Shown: positions 56,701 to 64,000 of the stretch, in pieces
Layout of the letters: every line of letters begins with the position of its first letter
Numbering within the stretch: the first letter of the stretch is position 1
Source: Pedobacter chinensis
GTDB taxonomy: Bacteria > Bacteroidota > Bacteroidia > Sphingobacteriales > Sphingobacteriaceae
Assembly: GCF_003339865.1 (NCBI RefSeq)
Contig: NZ_QPKV01000002.1
Location: forward strand, 62,001 to 126,000
Length of the DNA: 64,000 bases
Direction of reading: 5' to 3'
Notes under the pieces: model-generated
Told to the model about the DNA's origin: nothing
Database searches by the model: none
What the model saw: the letters and a program-made list of their open reading frames with translations, nothing else
Translations under genes and position numbers: made by a program

Positions 56701-56919
56701 GTTGTTCGCGATGCGAATGGACAACCGGTTCTTGATAGCCAGGGAAGACAAGTTACTTATCAATCGACAAATGAGAGAGTACCTGCTATGAGCGTTGGGG
56801 TTTCTTTAAGAGTAAACATATTTGGATACTTTGTATTGGAGCCTTATTATGCTATTCCATTTCAACGTAAAGATGTTAAAGGTGGAGTTTTCGGATTGAC
56901 CTTTGCTCCGGGATGGTAA
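53746..56919 (+). CDS. Outer-membrane protein: metallopeptidase domain, TolB-like propeller and beta-barrel
   Basis: 1057 aa from the ATG at 53746, chosen since MKIGATLTRQYLTILLLLII with SAQAQ is a clean signal peptide; a frame to 53671 exists. The N-terminal half has a zinc-metallopeptidase block LGHELVHAFQYHI (HELVH near 139) with the third-ligand helix WMVEGMAEYLSIG near 167. Residues about 290-560 hold several TolB/PD40 repeats (SPDGKYVAFMS, WSPDSKQFAF, WSPNGKDIAFSG, YSPDGKKIVFSSD). The C-terminal part (about 620-1057) is a beta-barrel with a surface-antigen-like GYPYLIRGYESNSIY block. A predicted surface- or outer-membrane-anchored protease; targets unknown. Confidence 0.85.
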   Translation: MKIGATLTRQYLTILLLLIISFSAQAQYFGQNKVRYKKLDFKVLQTPHFEIYYYLKNDNMLKRFSQDAETWYKMHQEVFRDTFLTKNPIILYNNHPDFQQTTALQGEIGIGTGGVTEALKNRVIMPVMELNSQTRHVLGHELVHAFQYHILLEKDSISLENIGQTPLWMVEGMAEYLSIGKKDAFTSMWMRDAMLNRDIPSLKDLTNSNKYFPYRYGQAFWTYIGSQYGDTTIVPLFKNTAKYGYENAIRYTFGYDDKTLSGLWKNSIDAHYKPMLKADSSQIRITGTKIIDNKNAGNMNVAPALSPDGKYVAFMSEKDLFGIDLFLADAKTGRIIRKLSSQISNGHIDDFNFIESAGAWSPDSKQFAFSIFSRGRNQMMIINVANGSTVSRTPMDQVQQFGNLTWSPNGKDIAFSGMVEGQSDIFSYNLDTKEITQITNDVYSDYAPSYSPDGKKIVFSSDRAAIQANSINAVYPINLAVYDIASKTVSNLDVFPGANNLNAQFSANSQNIYFLSNRDGFRNLYKYNFEDNTVDQLTDYFTGISGITEFSPAISVSATDDIVYSYYRYQRYTLYNAQLSSFKAKRVGNQEENFDAAILPPMENHGVNIINSNLNNFDRFEKIIADSMKTVPYKPKFRLDYLANSGVGVSTSRFGTGVSGGIVGMFSDILGTNQIIANISVNGEIYDAGGLVGYINQKSRINWGAAISHIPYVSGFSSYGYEKLPADNNTTIDALSERTDIIRTFEDQVQLFGAYPFSKIHRFEVGGAFSHYSYRIDRYSNYYNTAGYYIGSDRKRITNDQATLDYGVPFNSFTLYQLNAGFVGDNSIFGLTGPLDGFRYRVSGEKYFGTYNFAGATVDLRKYWRAKPVTIAARSYNTFRIGKDADRLYPMYVGYPYLIRGYESNSIYRTTSSQSSESFDINQLTGSKIAVFNFELRLPFTGPKKLTAIPSKFLFSDLNLFFDAGLAWTNDTKVKFKSEPTYTTEVVRDANGQPVLDSQGRQVTYQSTNERVPAMSVGVSLRVNIFGYFVLEPYYAIPFQRKDVKGGVFGLTFAPGW

Positions 56920-57394
56920 AGGATTATAAAACACAAGCAGATTAAAGGCTTATTTTGTTAATGAGCTTTTAATAATTCTTCTGAGCAAAAGCGTTTCCAT
57001 TCGCTTATTGCTCAGAAGAAAACCAACGAAATGAGCAAGTACACATTTAAAAAAGCTAACAACAATTCTTAAAGAGACTTGTCTTTGGCACACGGTTTAG
57101 AGGGTGTTTGAAAACCCACCAAACGTTCCTATGGAACGAAACAATTTGGTTAACTCTTTAGTTACCTGGCATACGTCCCGATGGGACGATTTTAATTGTG
57201 TGTTTTTAAGCATAAGCCCTCTTTTGTGTTCACCAGAAGGAAATCAAATGATCCACCATATCAATAACCGTCATTGCCTTTGGTTAATCAAAGGCAGTTT
57301 GTTGTTTATTTAATGTGGTTATCAATATGGTAATGTGTGCTTATGAAGAACTAAAAATGAGATAAGTAACATTTTAATAAAGATAGAATGAACT
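56920..57394. other. Gene-free stretch with palindromes
   Basis: No gene is seen. It contains CGTTCCTATGGAACG (57124-57138) and CGTCCCGATGGGACG (57175-57189), two palindromes of the kind found dispersed in Bacteroidetes genomes, and a nested hairpin: CCATATCAATAACC pairs with GGTTATCAATATGG (two mismatches) around an inner TGCCTTTG/CAAAGGCA stem (about 57258-57332). Likely repeat remnants. Confidence 0.6.
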
Positions 57395-58885
57395 TTCGTC
57401 ATTGCAAGGAGGAACGACGAAGCTATCTATTTTGCTATAGTGCTCTTAGTTGCATCATTGGAAAGATTGCTTCACACCACTTCACAAGGTCCTGCTTCAG
57501 TTCGCAATGACGAGCGATTCAAACTATTGAAGTTTTGCTGATCTATTGGCCCTTGAAACTTTGCAAATTGTAGCTGATGTTGACTTACGAAGTTTGGTTG
57601 AATTGTGGCTTGGAGAACTTCGTCAGTCTGATCATTATGATTGTTTTTTTCTACCTCACAATCTGTTTTTGCCATACATATAAAAAAAATATAAGGCAGA
57701 TAGCTAAGGTGTTCTTAAATATCTTAGGTGGTTCAATCCCCAAAACGCCATTGAAAGAAAGAACGACAAAGCGATCTTTTTAGCTGCTATAATCTTCGAT
57801 ACTAGAAAGATTGCTTCACACCACTTCACAAGGTCCCGCTTCAGTTCCCAATGACGAGCGTCCAAACTATTGATTTATGCTGAGCCATTGGCCCTTGAAA
57901 CTTTGCAAATTGTAGCCGATGTTGACTTACGAAGTTTGGTTGAATTGTGGCTTGGAGAACTTCCTCAGTCTGATCATTAATTGTTTTTTACTACCTCACA
58001 ATCTGTTTTTGCCATACATATAAAAAAAAATACAAAGCAGATATAAGGTGTTCTTAAATATCTTAGGTGGTTCAATCCCTAAAACGCCATTGAAATAAAG
58101 AACGACAAAGCGATCTATTTAGCTGCTATAATCTTCGATACTAGAAAGATTGCTTCACACCACTTCACAAGGTCCTGCTTCAGTTCGCAATGACGAGCGT
58201 TTCAAACTATTGAAGTTTGCTGATCCATTGGCCCTTGAAACTTTGCAAATTGTAGCCGATGTTGACTTACGAAGTTTGGTTGAATTGTGGCGCTTGGAGA
58301 ACTTCGTCAGTCTCATCATTAATTGTCTTTTACTACCTCACAATCCGCCTTTGCCATACATATAAAAAAAATACAAAGCAGATAGCTAAGGTGTTCTTAA
58401 ATATCTTAGGTTGTTCAATCACCAAAACACCATTGAAAGAAAGAATGACAAAGCAATCTTTTAGCTGCTATAATCTTCGATACTAGAAAGATTGCTTCAC
58501 ACCACTTCACAAGGTCCCGCTTCAGTTCGCAATGACGAGCGCTTCAAACTATTGAAGTTTTGCTGATCCATTGGCCCTTGAAACTTTTGCAAATTGTAGC
58601 CGATGTTGACTTACGAAGTTTGGTTGAATTGTGGCTTGGAGAACTTCGTCAGTCTGATCATTATGATTGTTTTTTTCTACCTCACAATCTGTTTTTGCCA
58701 TACATATAAAAAAAATATAAGGCAGATAGCTAAGATGTTCTTAAATATCTTAGGTGGTTCAATCTCCAAAACGCCATTGAAATAAAGAACGACAAAGCGA
58801 TCTTTTTTGATGTCATAACCCCAGTAGCGGTATAGAAAAATCGCTTCACTCCTGCTCACAACTCATCCCTTCCATTCACAAATGA
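57395..58885. repeat. Tandem repeat of four units of about 340 bp (family E array)
   Basis: The boundary GACGAGCG recurs at 57516, 57860, 58199 and 58541, giving periods of 344, 339 and 342 bp; a final unit ends near 58885. Each unit has a palindromic edge block (GCAATGACG against CGTCATTGC-like ends, and GGAAAGATTGCTTCAC...GCAATGACG), then a common middle GGCCCTTGAAACTTTGCAAA, GATGTTGACTTACGAAG and CTTAAATATCTTAGGTGGT. Short frames in it shift between units, so it is not coding. The edge block also occurs once at 43.3 kb. Confidence 0.9.
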
Positions 58886-58898
58886 CAATGTTGATTTT

Positions 58899-59249
58899 TT
58901 AAGATAAACTGGTAAAAGCAAGTTTTACCTGATTCGTCATATTTCTATGTAAAAGAATATTTTCAAAGTCTAAGCCAATAGTCAAATCAATCCAATCCGG
59001 ATTACAAGATCTAACCAGTCTTTCTTTCTGCATACGCGTAAAACGACTGATAACCTTAAATCTTGCCAGAGCCTGAGGTTCAGTTTTAAACTCTTCAAAG
59101 TAAACTAAGCGTGTTAGCTGCTTTCCATTATCAAAAAATAAGTTTGGCATCTGCTTATAAAAATCCAATGTTTTAATTAAATCAGAACTCATACCTATGT
59201 GCATGCTGGTGCGATTTCTGTCGGTAACGATGTAAACAAACTTTTTCAT
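58899..59249 (-). CDS. GIY-YIG domain protein
   Basis: 116 aa from the ATG at 59247-59249, chosen since the GIY-YIG fold begins at MKKFVYIVTDRNRTSMHIGM; frames reach 59300 without family support. The motif FVYIVT...MHIGMSSDL is a degenerate GIY-YIG, and LVYFEEFKTEPQALARFKVI is the usual alpha-helix block. UvrC-like nuclease folds of this small size (often called YhbQ-like) may act on DNA, but a function is not known. Divergent from the repressor gene with a 133 bp shared region. Confidence 0.8.
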   Translation of the reverse strand: MKKFVYIVTDRNRTSMHIGMSSDLIKTLDFYKQMPNLFFDNGKQLTRLVYFEEFKTEPQALARFKVISRFTRMQKERLVRSCNPDWIDLTIGLDFENILLHRNMTNQVKLAFTSLS

Positions 59250-59299
59250 AATAAACGAATTAAAAATTAAAACTAAACTATTTAGTATACCCTCTTGCA

Positions 59300-59362
59300 A
59301 ATCAAAATAATATTACTAACTTTATGAGCATAAAATTACTAACTATTTTAGTAATTCCAAAT
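59300..59362. promoter_or_regulatory. Candidate operators between GIY-YIG and repressor genes
   Basis: The 133 bp gap holds a perfect ATTACTAA-CTATT-TTAGTAAT inverted repeat (59333-59353), a further ATTACTAA (about 59311-59318), and ACTAAACTATTTAGT at about 59272-59286. The spaced pairs have the form expected for an HTH dimer, beside a gene for a self-cleaving repressor. Confidence 0.5.
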
Positions 59363-59382
59363 TTATTTTAAAATTTATTTTT

Positions 59383-60159
59383 ATGTCGAATATTTCAAAT
59401 AATTTAAAGTACCTCAGGAAGAAAAAAGGCCATACACAGCAGAATTTCGCTGATATTATGGAAATTAAGAGATCACTTATCGGAGCTTATGAAGAAGACC
59501 GTGCTGAACCAAAATATGATTTACTAAAAAAAATAGCAGAATATTTCGATTTAACCATTGATGAATTCATTAATGAAAAGATAACAGATAGCTGGAAGCC
59601 CAAACCAAAAAGCTCTGGTTCTAATTTAAGAGTGCTCAGTATTTCTGTAGATCAGAATGACAGAGAAAATATTGAATTGGTTCCGGTTAAAGCAAGTGCT
59701 GGGTATCTGAATGGTTTCTCCGATCCTCAATATATTAGCGAACTTCCAAAATTTCAGCTTCCACTTCCCGCCTTGAGGCAGGGTACTTTTCGTGCTTTTG
59801 AGATTATGGGTGACAGTATGTTGCCAGTTCAGCCGGGCAGCGTAATTATAGGTGAGTATTTGGATAACTGGAATGAGGTAAAAACAGGCGAAACCTATAT
59901 AATAATCAGCAAAAATGAAGGAGTGGTTTACAAAAGAGCTGGAAATCGCTTTAAAGAAAATAAAGATTTGAAATTGATTTCAGACAATAAAGTTTATGAT
60001 CCTTATACTATTGCAGCTGATGATATTTTAGAAATTTGGAGAGCTAAAGCATATATATCTACATCACTGCCTGAACCCGCACCAGATCCAACAATGGAAA
60101 CATTGACACAAATGATGGCGCAAATGCAGAAATCAATTTCGCAGTTAAATAAAAATTAA
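59383..60159 (+). CDS. XRE-family repressor with S24 (LexA/CI-like) self-cleavage domain
   Basis: 258 aa. N-terminal helix-turn-helix (about 5-62) with KGHTQQNFADIMEIKRSLIGAYEEDRAEP. The C-terminal S24 domain keeps the full self-cleavage set: candidate A106-G107 cleavage site in VKASAGYLNGF, Ser145 in EIMGDSMLP and Lys184 in VVYKRAG. This combination is that of LexA/CI-type repressors that cleave themselves under RecA. A coiled, Met/Gln-rich tail closes the protein. Divergent from the GIY-YIG gene; may regulate both. It could belong to a remnant mobile element or to a stress response. Confidence 0.87.
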   Translation: MSNISNNLKYLRKKKGHTQQNFADIMEIKRSLIGAYEEDRAEPKYDLLKKIAEYFDLTIDEFINEKITDSWKPKPKSSGSNLRVLSISVDQNDRENIELVPVKASAGYLNGFSDPQYISELPKFQLPLPALRQGTFRAFEIMGDSMLPVQPGSVIIGEYLDNWNEVKTGETYIIISKNEGVVYKRAGNRFKENKDLKLISDNKVYDPYTIAADDILEIWRAKAYISTSLPEPAPDPTMETLTQMMAQMQKSISQLNKN

Positions 60160-60235
60160 CACTTTTTAACGTATGTGCGATTAAACTGTTTAGCTTTTCT
60201 CCTATCTATTAGAACAAACACATAAAAAAATAGAC

Positions 60236-60688
60236 ATGAAAAAAGCGATTTTAACAATAGCGATTGCAGTAATGGGTTTAAGTGCTGCATTTGCTCAAGA
60301 CACTACTAAAAGAATGAGAAAGTCAATGCCAAAAATGACTGCTGAACAAAGGGCAGAAAAGGCAACGGCAAGGTTGGAAAAGCAATTAAGCTTAACGGCC
60401 GATCAAAAAACTAAAATTTACGCCATTGAATTAGAGAACGCAAAAAAAATAGATACCTGGAGATCTGCTGACAAAGGCGATATTAAAGGCAAAATGAAAG
60501 AGCGTAAAGCAGCAATGGATGAGCAGAAAACTAAGATTGACGGGATTTTGACTGCCGAGCAAAAGACCAAAATGGAAGCTTTTCGTGCTGAAGCCAAAGA
60601 AAAGGCAGGAAAAATGAGAAAAGGATGGGATCGTGGTGGTAGAAAAGACAAAGCCCCTGCCGTGTCAACTCCACCAGCACAAGGCTAA
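60236..60688 (+). CDS. Secreted DUF4890/Spy-like protein
   Basis: 150 aa with a signal peptide (1-20, ending AAFAQ-D). The mature part is basic and helical, with two repeats of a L(T/S)ADQKTKI-type block (LSLTADQKTKIYAIE and GILTAEQKTKMEAFR), the pattern of the DUF4890/CpxP-Spy-like group. Likely periplasmic, possibly chaperone-like. A terminator follows directly. Confidence 0.8.
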   Translation: MKKAILTIAIAVMGLSAAFAQDTTKRMRKSMPKMTAEQRAEKATARLEKQLSLTADQKTKIYAIELENAKKIDTWRSADKGDIKGKMKERKAAMDEQKTKIDGILTAEQKTKMEAFRAEAKEKAGKMRKGWDRGGRKDKAPAVSTPPAQG

Positions 60689-60721
60689 ATTAAACTTAAG
60701 GTTAAATAATATTCGATATTT

Positions 60722-60760
60722 TTGAAAGCGTTCCTTTATTAGGAGCGCTTTCTTTATTTT
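60722..60760 (+). terminator. Rho-independent terminator before bioF
   Basis: GAAAGCGTTCC pairs with GGAGCGCTTTC (one G-T) over a seven-base loop, followed by a T-rich run. It ends 10 bp before the bioF ATG, so it may also act as an attenuator for the biotin genes. Confidence 0.7.
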
Positions 60761-60766
60761 TGACCA

Positions 60767-61897
60767 ATGAGCAACATTGAGCATTTTCTTAATGACAAAC
60801 TTCAGCAGCGAAAAGATAATCTATCGATAAGAAACCTTTCTACCCACTTTCCAGTTTTTGATTTCTCCTCTAATGATTATCTGGGTTTTGCCAGATCGAA
60901 TGAATTAAAGCAGCTCATAGATCAAAATTTAAAACAACTATCTTTTTATCAAAATGGATCTGGTGGCTCGCGTTTGCTGAGTGGAAATACAGTATTTACT
61001 GAAGAAACTGAAGAATACATCGCTAACTTCCACCATGCAGAAGCTGGTCTGATATTTAACTCTGGCTACGATGCTAATCTTGGCTTACTATCCAGTATTC
61101 CGCAACGGGGTGACACCATAATCACAGATGAGCTTATTCACGCCAGTATAATTGATGGATGCCGGTTAAGTTATGCTACCCGATACAAATTCGCTCATAA
61201 TGATTTAAGTGATCTGGAAAACAAATTGAAAATTGCAAAGGGGAATATTTTCGTTATTGTGGAAAGTGTTTATTCCATGGATGGCGATTTGTCTCCTTTG
61301 AAAGAAATTTCTTCACTTTGCGAAAAATATCGGGCTAATTTAATTGTTGATGAGGCCCATGCAACAGGTGTTTTTGGCTACCAGGGTAAGGGGTTGGTTA
61401 ATCAATATCAATTGGAAGATAGAGTATTTGCAAGAATAGTAACATTTGGAAAAGCGCTAGGTAGTCATGGCGCTATTATTTTGGGCAGTAAAAATTTAAG
61501 GCATTACCTCATTAATTTTGCGAGATCATTTATTTACACCACTGCTGCTCCTATTCATAATATTGTATCCATAAAATCAGCTTATGAGCTTTTACCACAA
61601 ATGGATCAAAAACTGATTCATCAAAAAATTACCTTATTTAAAAAACAAGTTTCTGAGTGTAATATTAATGTTTTGGATAGCGAAAGTACTATTCAAGGCG
61701 TGGTATTCTCAAATAATGAAAACACCAAAAATGCGGCAATTACTCTGCAGAATAAAGGTTTTGATGTGAGGGCAATATTAAGTCCTACAGTTGCTGTTGG
61801 CAAGGAAAGACTAAGGATTTGCCTTCATACGTATAATACTGACGAAGAAATTAAATCATTGGTTTACAATCTAAAGGAAATTAAAATTAATGGCTAA
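60767..61897 (+). CDS. bioF: 8-amino-7-oxononanoate synthase
   Basis: 376 aa PLP enzyme that condenses pimeloyl-thioester and alanine in biotin synthesis. Blocks: FSSNDYLGFA near 33-42, GSGGSRLLSGN, LIVDEAHATGVFG with D195 and VTFGKALGSHGAII with the Schiff-base lysine K229. Length is normal. Its end overlaps bioD by 8 bp, so translation is coupled. A weak terminator stem directly precedes it. Confidence 0.95.
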   Translation: MSNIEHFLNDKLQQRKDNLSIRNLSTHFPVFDFSSNDYLGFARSNELKQLIDQNLKQLSFYQNGSGGSRLLSGNTVFTEETEEYIANFHHAEAGLIFNSGYDANLGLLSSIPQRGDTIITDELIHASIIDGCRLSYATRYKFAHNDLSDLENKLKIAKGNIFVIVESVYSMDGDLSPLKEISSLCEKYRANLIVDEAHATGVFGYQGKGLVNQYQLEDRVFARIVTFGKALGSHGAIILGSKNLRHYLINFARSFIYTTAAPIHNIVSIKSAYELLPQMDQKLIHQKITLFKKQVSECNINVLDSESTIQGVVFSNNENTKNAAITLQNKGFDVRAILSPTVAVGKERLRICLHTYNTDEEIKSLVYNLKEIKING

Positions 61898-62498
61898 ATA
61901 TTTTATAACTGGAATAGGGACTGGAATTGGTAAAACATTGATCAGTGCAATTTTAACCGAAAAATTGAAAGCCGATTACTGGAAACCAATTCAATCAGGA
62001 GATTTGGAAAAAAGCGATAGCATGACAGTTTCTGACTTAATTAGCAATTCAAAAACCATTATTCATCAAGAAAGTTATCAATTAACTCAACCATTATCCC
62101 CACATTTATCAGCAAGATTGGATGGTATTGAAATTAATTTGAATGATATTCTTATTCCGGATACTGAAAACGATTTAATTATTGAAGGCGCCGGAGGGCT
62201 GATGGTGCCACTGAATGAGAGGGATTTAATTGTTGATTTGATCAAAAAATTAGAGGTCGAAGTCATCTTAATTTCTCAAAATTATTTAGGGAGCATCAAC
62301 CATACCCTGTTATCAATCAACTTGCTCAACCAATACGGCATAAAAATAAAAGGTATTATTTTTAATGGCGATGAAAACCGTGAAACTGAAAGATATATTC
62401 AGCAGTATGCCAAGATAAAAAAACTAGGATATGTTCCTGGTTTAATAAATGTTGATAAACAAGAAATTATTAAAGCTGCTGATCACATTTTAATTTAG
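61890..62498 (+). CDS. bioD: ATP-dependent dethiobiotin synthetase
   Basis: 202 aa. Forms dethiobiotin from 7,8-diaminopelargonate, CO2 and ATP. Walker A GIGTGIGKTL (K15), WKPIQSGDLE (substrate site) and the IIEGAGGLMVPLNERD block are all present. Overlaps bioF by 8 bp. No bioA or bioC is in the window; bioB is at 12.5 kb. Confidence 0.94.
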   Translation: MAKYFITGIGTGIGKTLISAILTEKLKADYWKPIQSGDLEKSDSMTVSDLISNSKTIIHQESYQLTQPLSPHLSARLDGIEINLNDILIPDTENDLIIEGAGGLMVPLNERDLIVDLIKKLEVEVILISQNYLGSINHTLLSINLLNQYGIKIKGIIFNGDENRETERYIQQYAKIKKLGYVPGLINVDKQEIIKAADHILI

Positions 62499-62550
62499 AG
62501 ATGTATTGAAATATACTGTGCTTCAAGAGAGCAGGCGATATAGAAATATA

Positions 62551-62595
62551 CCATTAAGAATTAAGTCTCTGATTAATTTTCTTAATCCTTAATGG
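62551..62595. terminator. Hairpin between bioD and the SGNH hydrolase gene
   Basis: CCATTAAGAATTAAG pairs with CTTAATCCTTAATGG (14 of 15) over a 15-base loop, between convergent genes. There is no strong T-run, so a terminator role is uncertain. Confidence 0.5.
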
Positions 62596-62644
62596 TAATT
62601 GAAAAACATTGACTTGAATTCAATGTTAGTATGTAAATAAGAAA

Positions 62645-63334
62645 TTAATTTAAATAACCGGTTTTCTTTAAAAAATCAGCCCAAACTTGATAACCTTCTG
62701 GTATTAAGTGTAACCCATCTTTAGTAAGTTCTGCCCTTAAATGCTTATCCTGATCGGTAAAGTTTGGATATAAATCAACTACAGTGACATTTTTTACAGC
62801 GAATTTTCTGATCTCATCATTTAACCAAAGAATGTGTTCATCCTTTCCATAGTGGTTTTTAAATTTCTCAAAAGCACTATTTACGGGCAAAAGCGTATTA
62901 AAATAAATCTGGGTTTTCTTTGAGCCTTTTCTAATTCTTGATATCATCATTTTATAATTTCTAAGAATGATGCTGTCTGGAATATTACGTGAAATATCAT
63001 TAATTCCAATTAAGATAAATACTTTTGATGGTTTTCCATCAATCACATCCTGTAAACGTTCCAATACTCCAAAAGTAATGTCTCCTGAAATACCTCTGTT
63101 TTTTGCTTGAGAAAGGTTAAGCAGTTTAGCCCAATCCGTTCCAGCCGTAATGCTGTTTCCTAAAAAAACGATATCCTTTTTCGATTTAGGATCGGCTTTG
63201 AATTTATTAACCAGTTCAACATACTTTGCCGGGCGATAAGTACTATCCCACTGTACCGTTTGAGCCTTGGTATAATGCTGAAACAATAGAAATAAACCTA
63301 TAATCAGGATGTTTTTATATGTATTTTTCTTCAT
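62645..63334 (-). CDS. Secreted SGNH/GDSL-type hydrolase
   Basis: 229 aa with a signal peptide (about 1-24). SGNH blocks: FLGNSITAGTDW (block I, catalytic Ser), RGISGD (block II, Gly), LIGINDISRN (block III, Asn) and DGLHLIPEGY (block V, Asp/His). Such enzymes deacylate sugars or lipids; a sialate or acetyl-xylan type substrate is possible. It is 80 bp downstream of the GDPD gene on the same strand. Confidence 0.87.
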   Translation of the reverse strand: MKKNTYKNILIIGLFLLFQHYTKAQTVQWDSTYRPAKYVELVNKFKADPKSKKDIVFLGNSITAGTDWAKLLNLSQAKNRGISGDITFGVLERLQDVIDGKPSKVFILIGINDISRNIPDSIILRNYKMMISRIRKGSKKTQIYFNTLLPVNSAFEKFKNHYGKDEHILWLNDEIRKFAVKNVTVVDLYPNFTDQDKHLRAELTKDGLHLIPEGYQVWADFLKKTGYLN

Positions 63335-63414
63335 TTTTTTAAGGAATTAAATGATTTGGTAATATTAAATTTTGTCTCTCTCTTTACGAGGTAAATCAGG
63401 TAAATAAAGTGTTA

Positions 63415-64000
63415 CTATTTAGCCTGAACTAAAATATCCGGATAATCAGAAATGATCCCGTCAACCTTTAAAGCTTTCAGTTTCTTAATGTCTTCTAAAG
63501 CGTTTGGTGTCCATGGGATTATTTTAACACCATCAGCATGCGCTTTTTTAACCATTTCTTCATCAACCATTTTCCATTCCGGGCTTAAAATAAATGGCTT
63601 GAAGCCCAAATCGGCAATATTTTCTTCGTATGTTTTTTTATTGGCAACCAAAAAAGAAGTTTTAACTTTTGGGAATTTTTTATTGATGATTTGTATTGTT
63701 CTCTTATCAAAAGACTGAATGACAACGTAAGGCGTAATCTTCTTTTTCTCGATGACATCCATTAACAGTTTAACAAATTCTTCTGGTTGGGGATTGGTAA
63801 CACCATCACCTTTTTCGCTGCATTTTGTTTCGATGTTATAAAAAAACTGTTTACGTTTATTTACTTTAATATCATGTTGAACCGAATCAATTAAATCGGC
63901 CAGTAGCGGGATATATTGTTTGGTTTTTTGTTGTTGAGGAAACAGATCGTAATATTTAGTTCCAAGATCGAATGCACGGAGCTCGTCATAATTCATTGCA
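63415..64000 (-). CDS. Glycerophosphodiester phosphodiesterase, C-terminal part (cut by window end)
   Basis: At least 195 residues of a GDPD TIM barrel, with IPLLADLID, FYNIETK (metal-binding Glu), PYVVIQSFD and LKVDGIISDYPDILV, the usual last block. The N-terminal HRG metal/substrate motif, which all members have, is not in the window, so the gene begins beyond base 64000. It hydrolyses glycerophosphodiesters to glycerol-3-phosphate; location in the envelope is likely but not visible. Upstream of the SGNH gene. Confidence 0.88.
   Translation of the reverse strand, partial: AMNYDELRAFDLGTKYYDLFPQQQKTKQYIPLLADLIDSVQHDIKVNKRKQFFYNIETKCSEKGDGVTNPQPEEFVKLLMDVIEKKKITPYVVIQSFDKRTIQIINKKFPKVKTSFLVANKKTYEENIADLGFKPFILSPEWKMVDEEMVKKAHADGVKIIPWTPNALEDIKKLKALKVDGIISDYPDILVQAK

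Noticed and set aside
57577..58785. Small frames MLTYEVWLNCG... repeated in the 340-bp units, resembling a membrane peptide
   Set aside because: Insertions and deletions between units shift the frame, so there is no coding constraint; it is a repeat artefact.
1..64000. tRNA, rRNA or prophage regions
   Set aside because: None recognised by eye in either strand.

Overview
The window looks like a stretch of chromosome from a Bacteroidetes bacterium of the Sphingobacteriaceae, most likely Pedobacter or a close relative. The DNA is AT-rich, genes lack clear Shine-Dalgarno sequences, and the likely promoters follow the Bacteroidetes form (TTG, then TAnnTTTG). Most genes have typical Bacteroidetes versions: gyrA followed by TPR proteins, WbqC-like, DUF4442, YMGG-like lipoprotein, DUF6580, and SIR2 without zinc cysteines. 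This assignment rests on recognising protein families, not on a database search. No rRNA, tRNA, CRISPR array, prophage or transposase gene was seen.

Layout. 0-16 kb holds housekeeping and envelope genes: nucleoside phosphorylase, the tight ribD-EamA-YigZ group, prmC, xerD, aroQ, a thioredoxin-fold protein lacking one catalytic Cys, glycosyltransferase GT2, a LpxL-type acyltransferase, WbqC-like, tandem Mg2+ transporters corA-mgtE, bioB, ohr and a GT87-type membrane protein. 15-30 kb has a FUSC membrane protein, a candidate structured noncoding RNA with its own terminator, PIN-PhoH, a TetA-like exporter, a six-copy hairpin array upstream of gyrA, gyrA with two secreted TPR paralogues, endonuclease V, hemF and an MFS transporter. 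30-43 kb has small lipoproteins and conserved unknowns, an AlbA_2-domain protein, a 1.1 kb tandem hairpin-repeat array, a MATE pump, a TruC-like pseudouridine synthase, a frameshifted histone-deacetylase-family gene, bestrophin, kynureninase, a 3-methyladenine DNA glycosylase, free Met-R-sulfoxide reductase and a CrtA-like protein. 43-49 kb contains a textbook cobalamin riboswitch driving a BtuB-type receptor and a DUF6580 membrane protein, next to a SIR2 deacylase and a PP-loop ATPase. 49-64 kb holds a serine hydrolase, PPK2, PBP1A, a large outer-membrane fusion protein (metallopeptidase, TolB-like propeller, barrel), a 1.5 kb four-unit tandem repeat, a divergent GIY-YIG / self-cleaving repressor pair with candidate operators, bioF-bioD, an SGNH hydrolase and the C-terminal part of a glycerophosphodiester phosphodiesterase cut by the window end.

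The most unusual content is noncoding. At least five families of palindromic intergenic repeats are present, two of them expanded into tandem arrays and some sharing sequence cores. The six-copy array upstream of gyrA, whose hairpin arms are themselves operator-like palindromes, and the structured RNA candidate upstream of phoH are the best candidates for something undescribed. The B12-controlled btuB-DUF6580 unit is the clearest functional system: receptor-mediated corrinoid uptake with a candidate membrane partner. Biotin synthesis is split, with bioB far from bioF-bioD.
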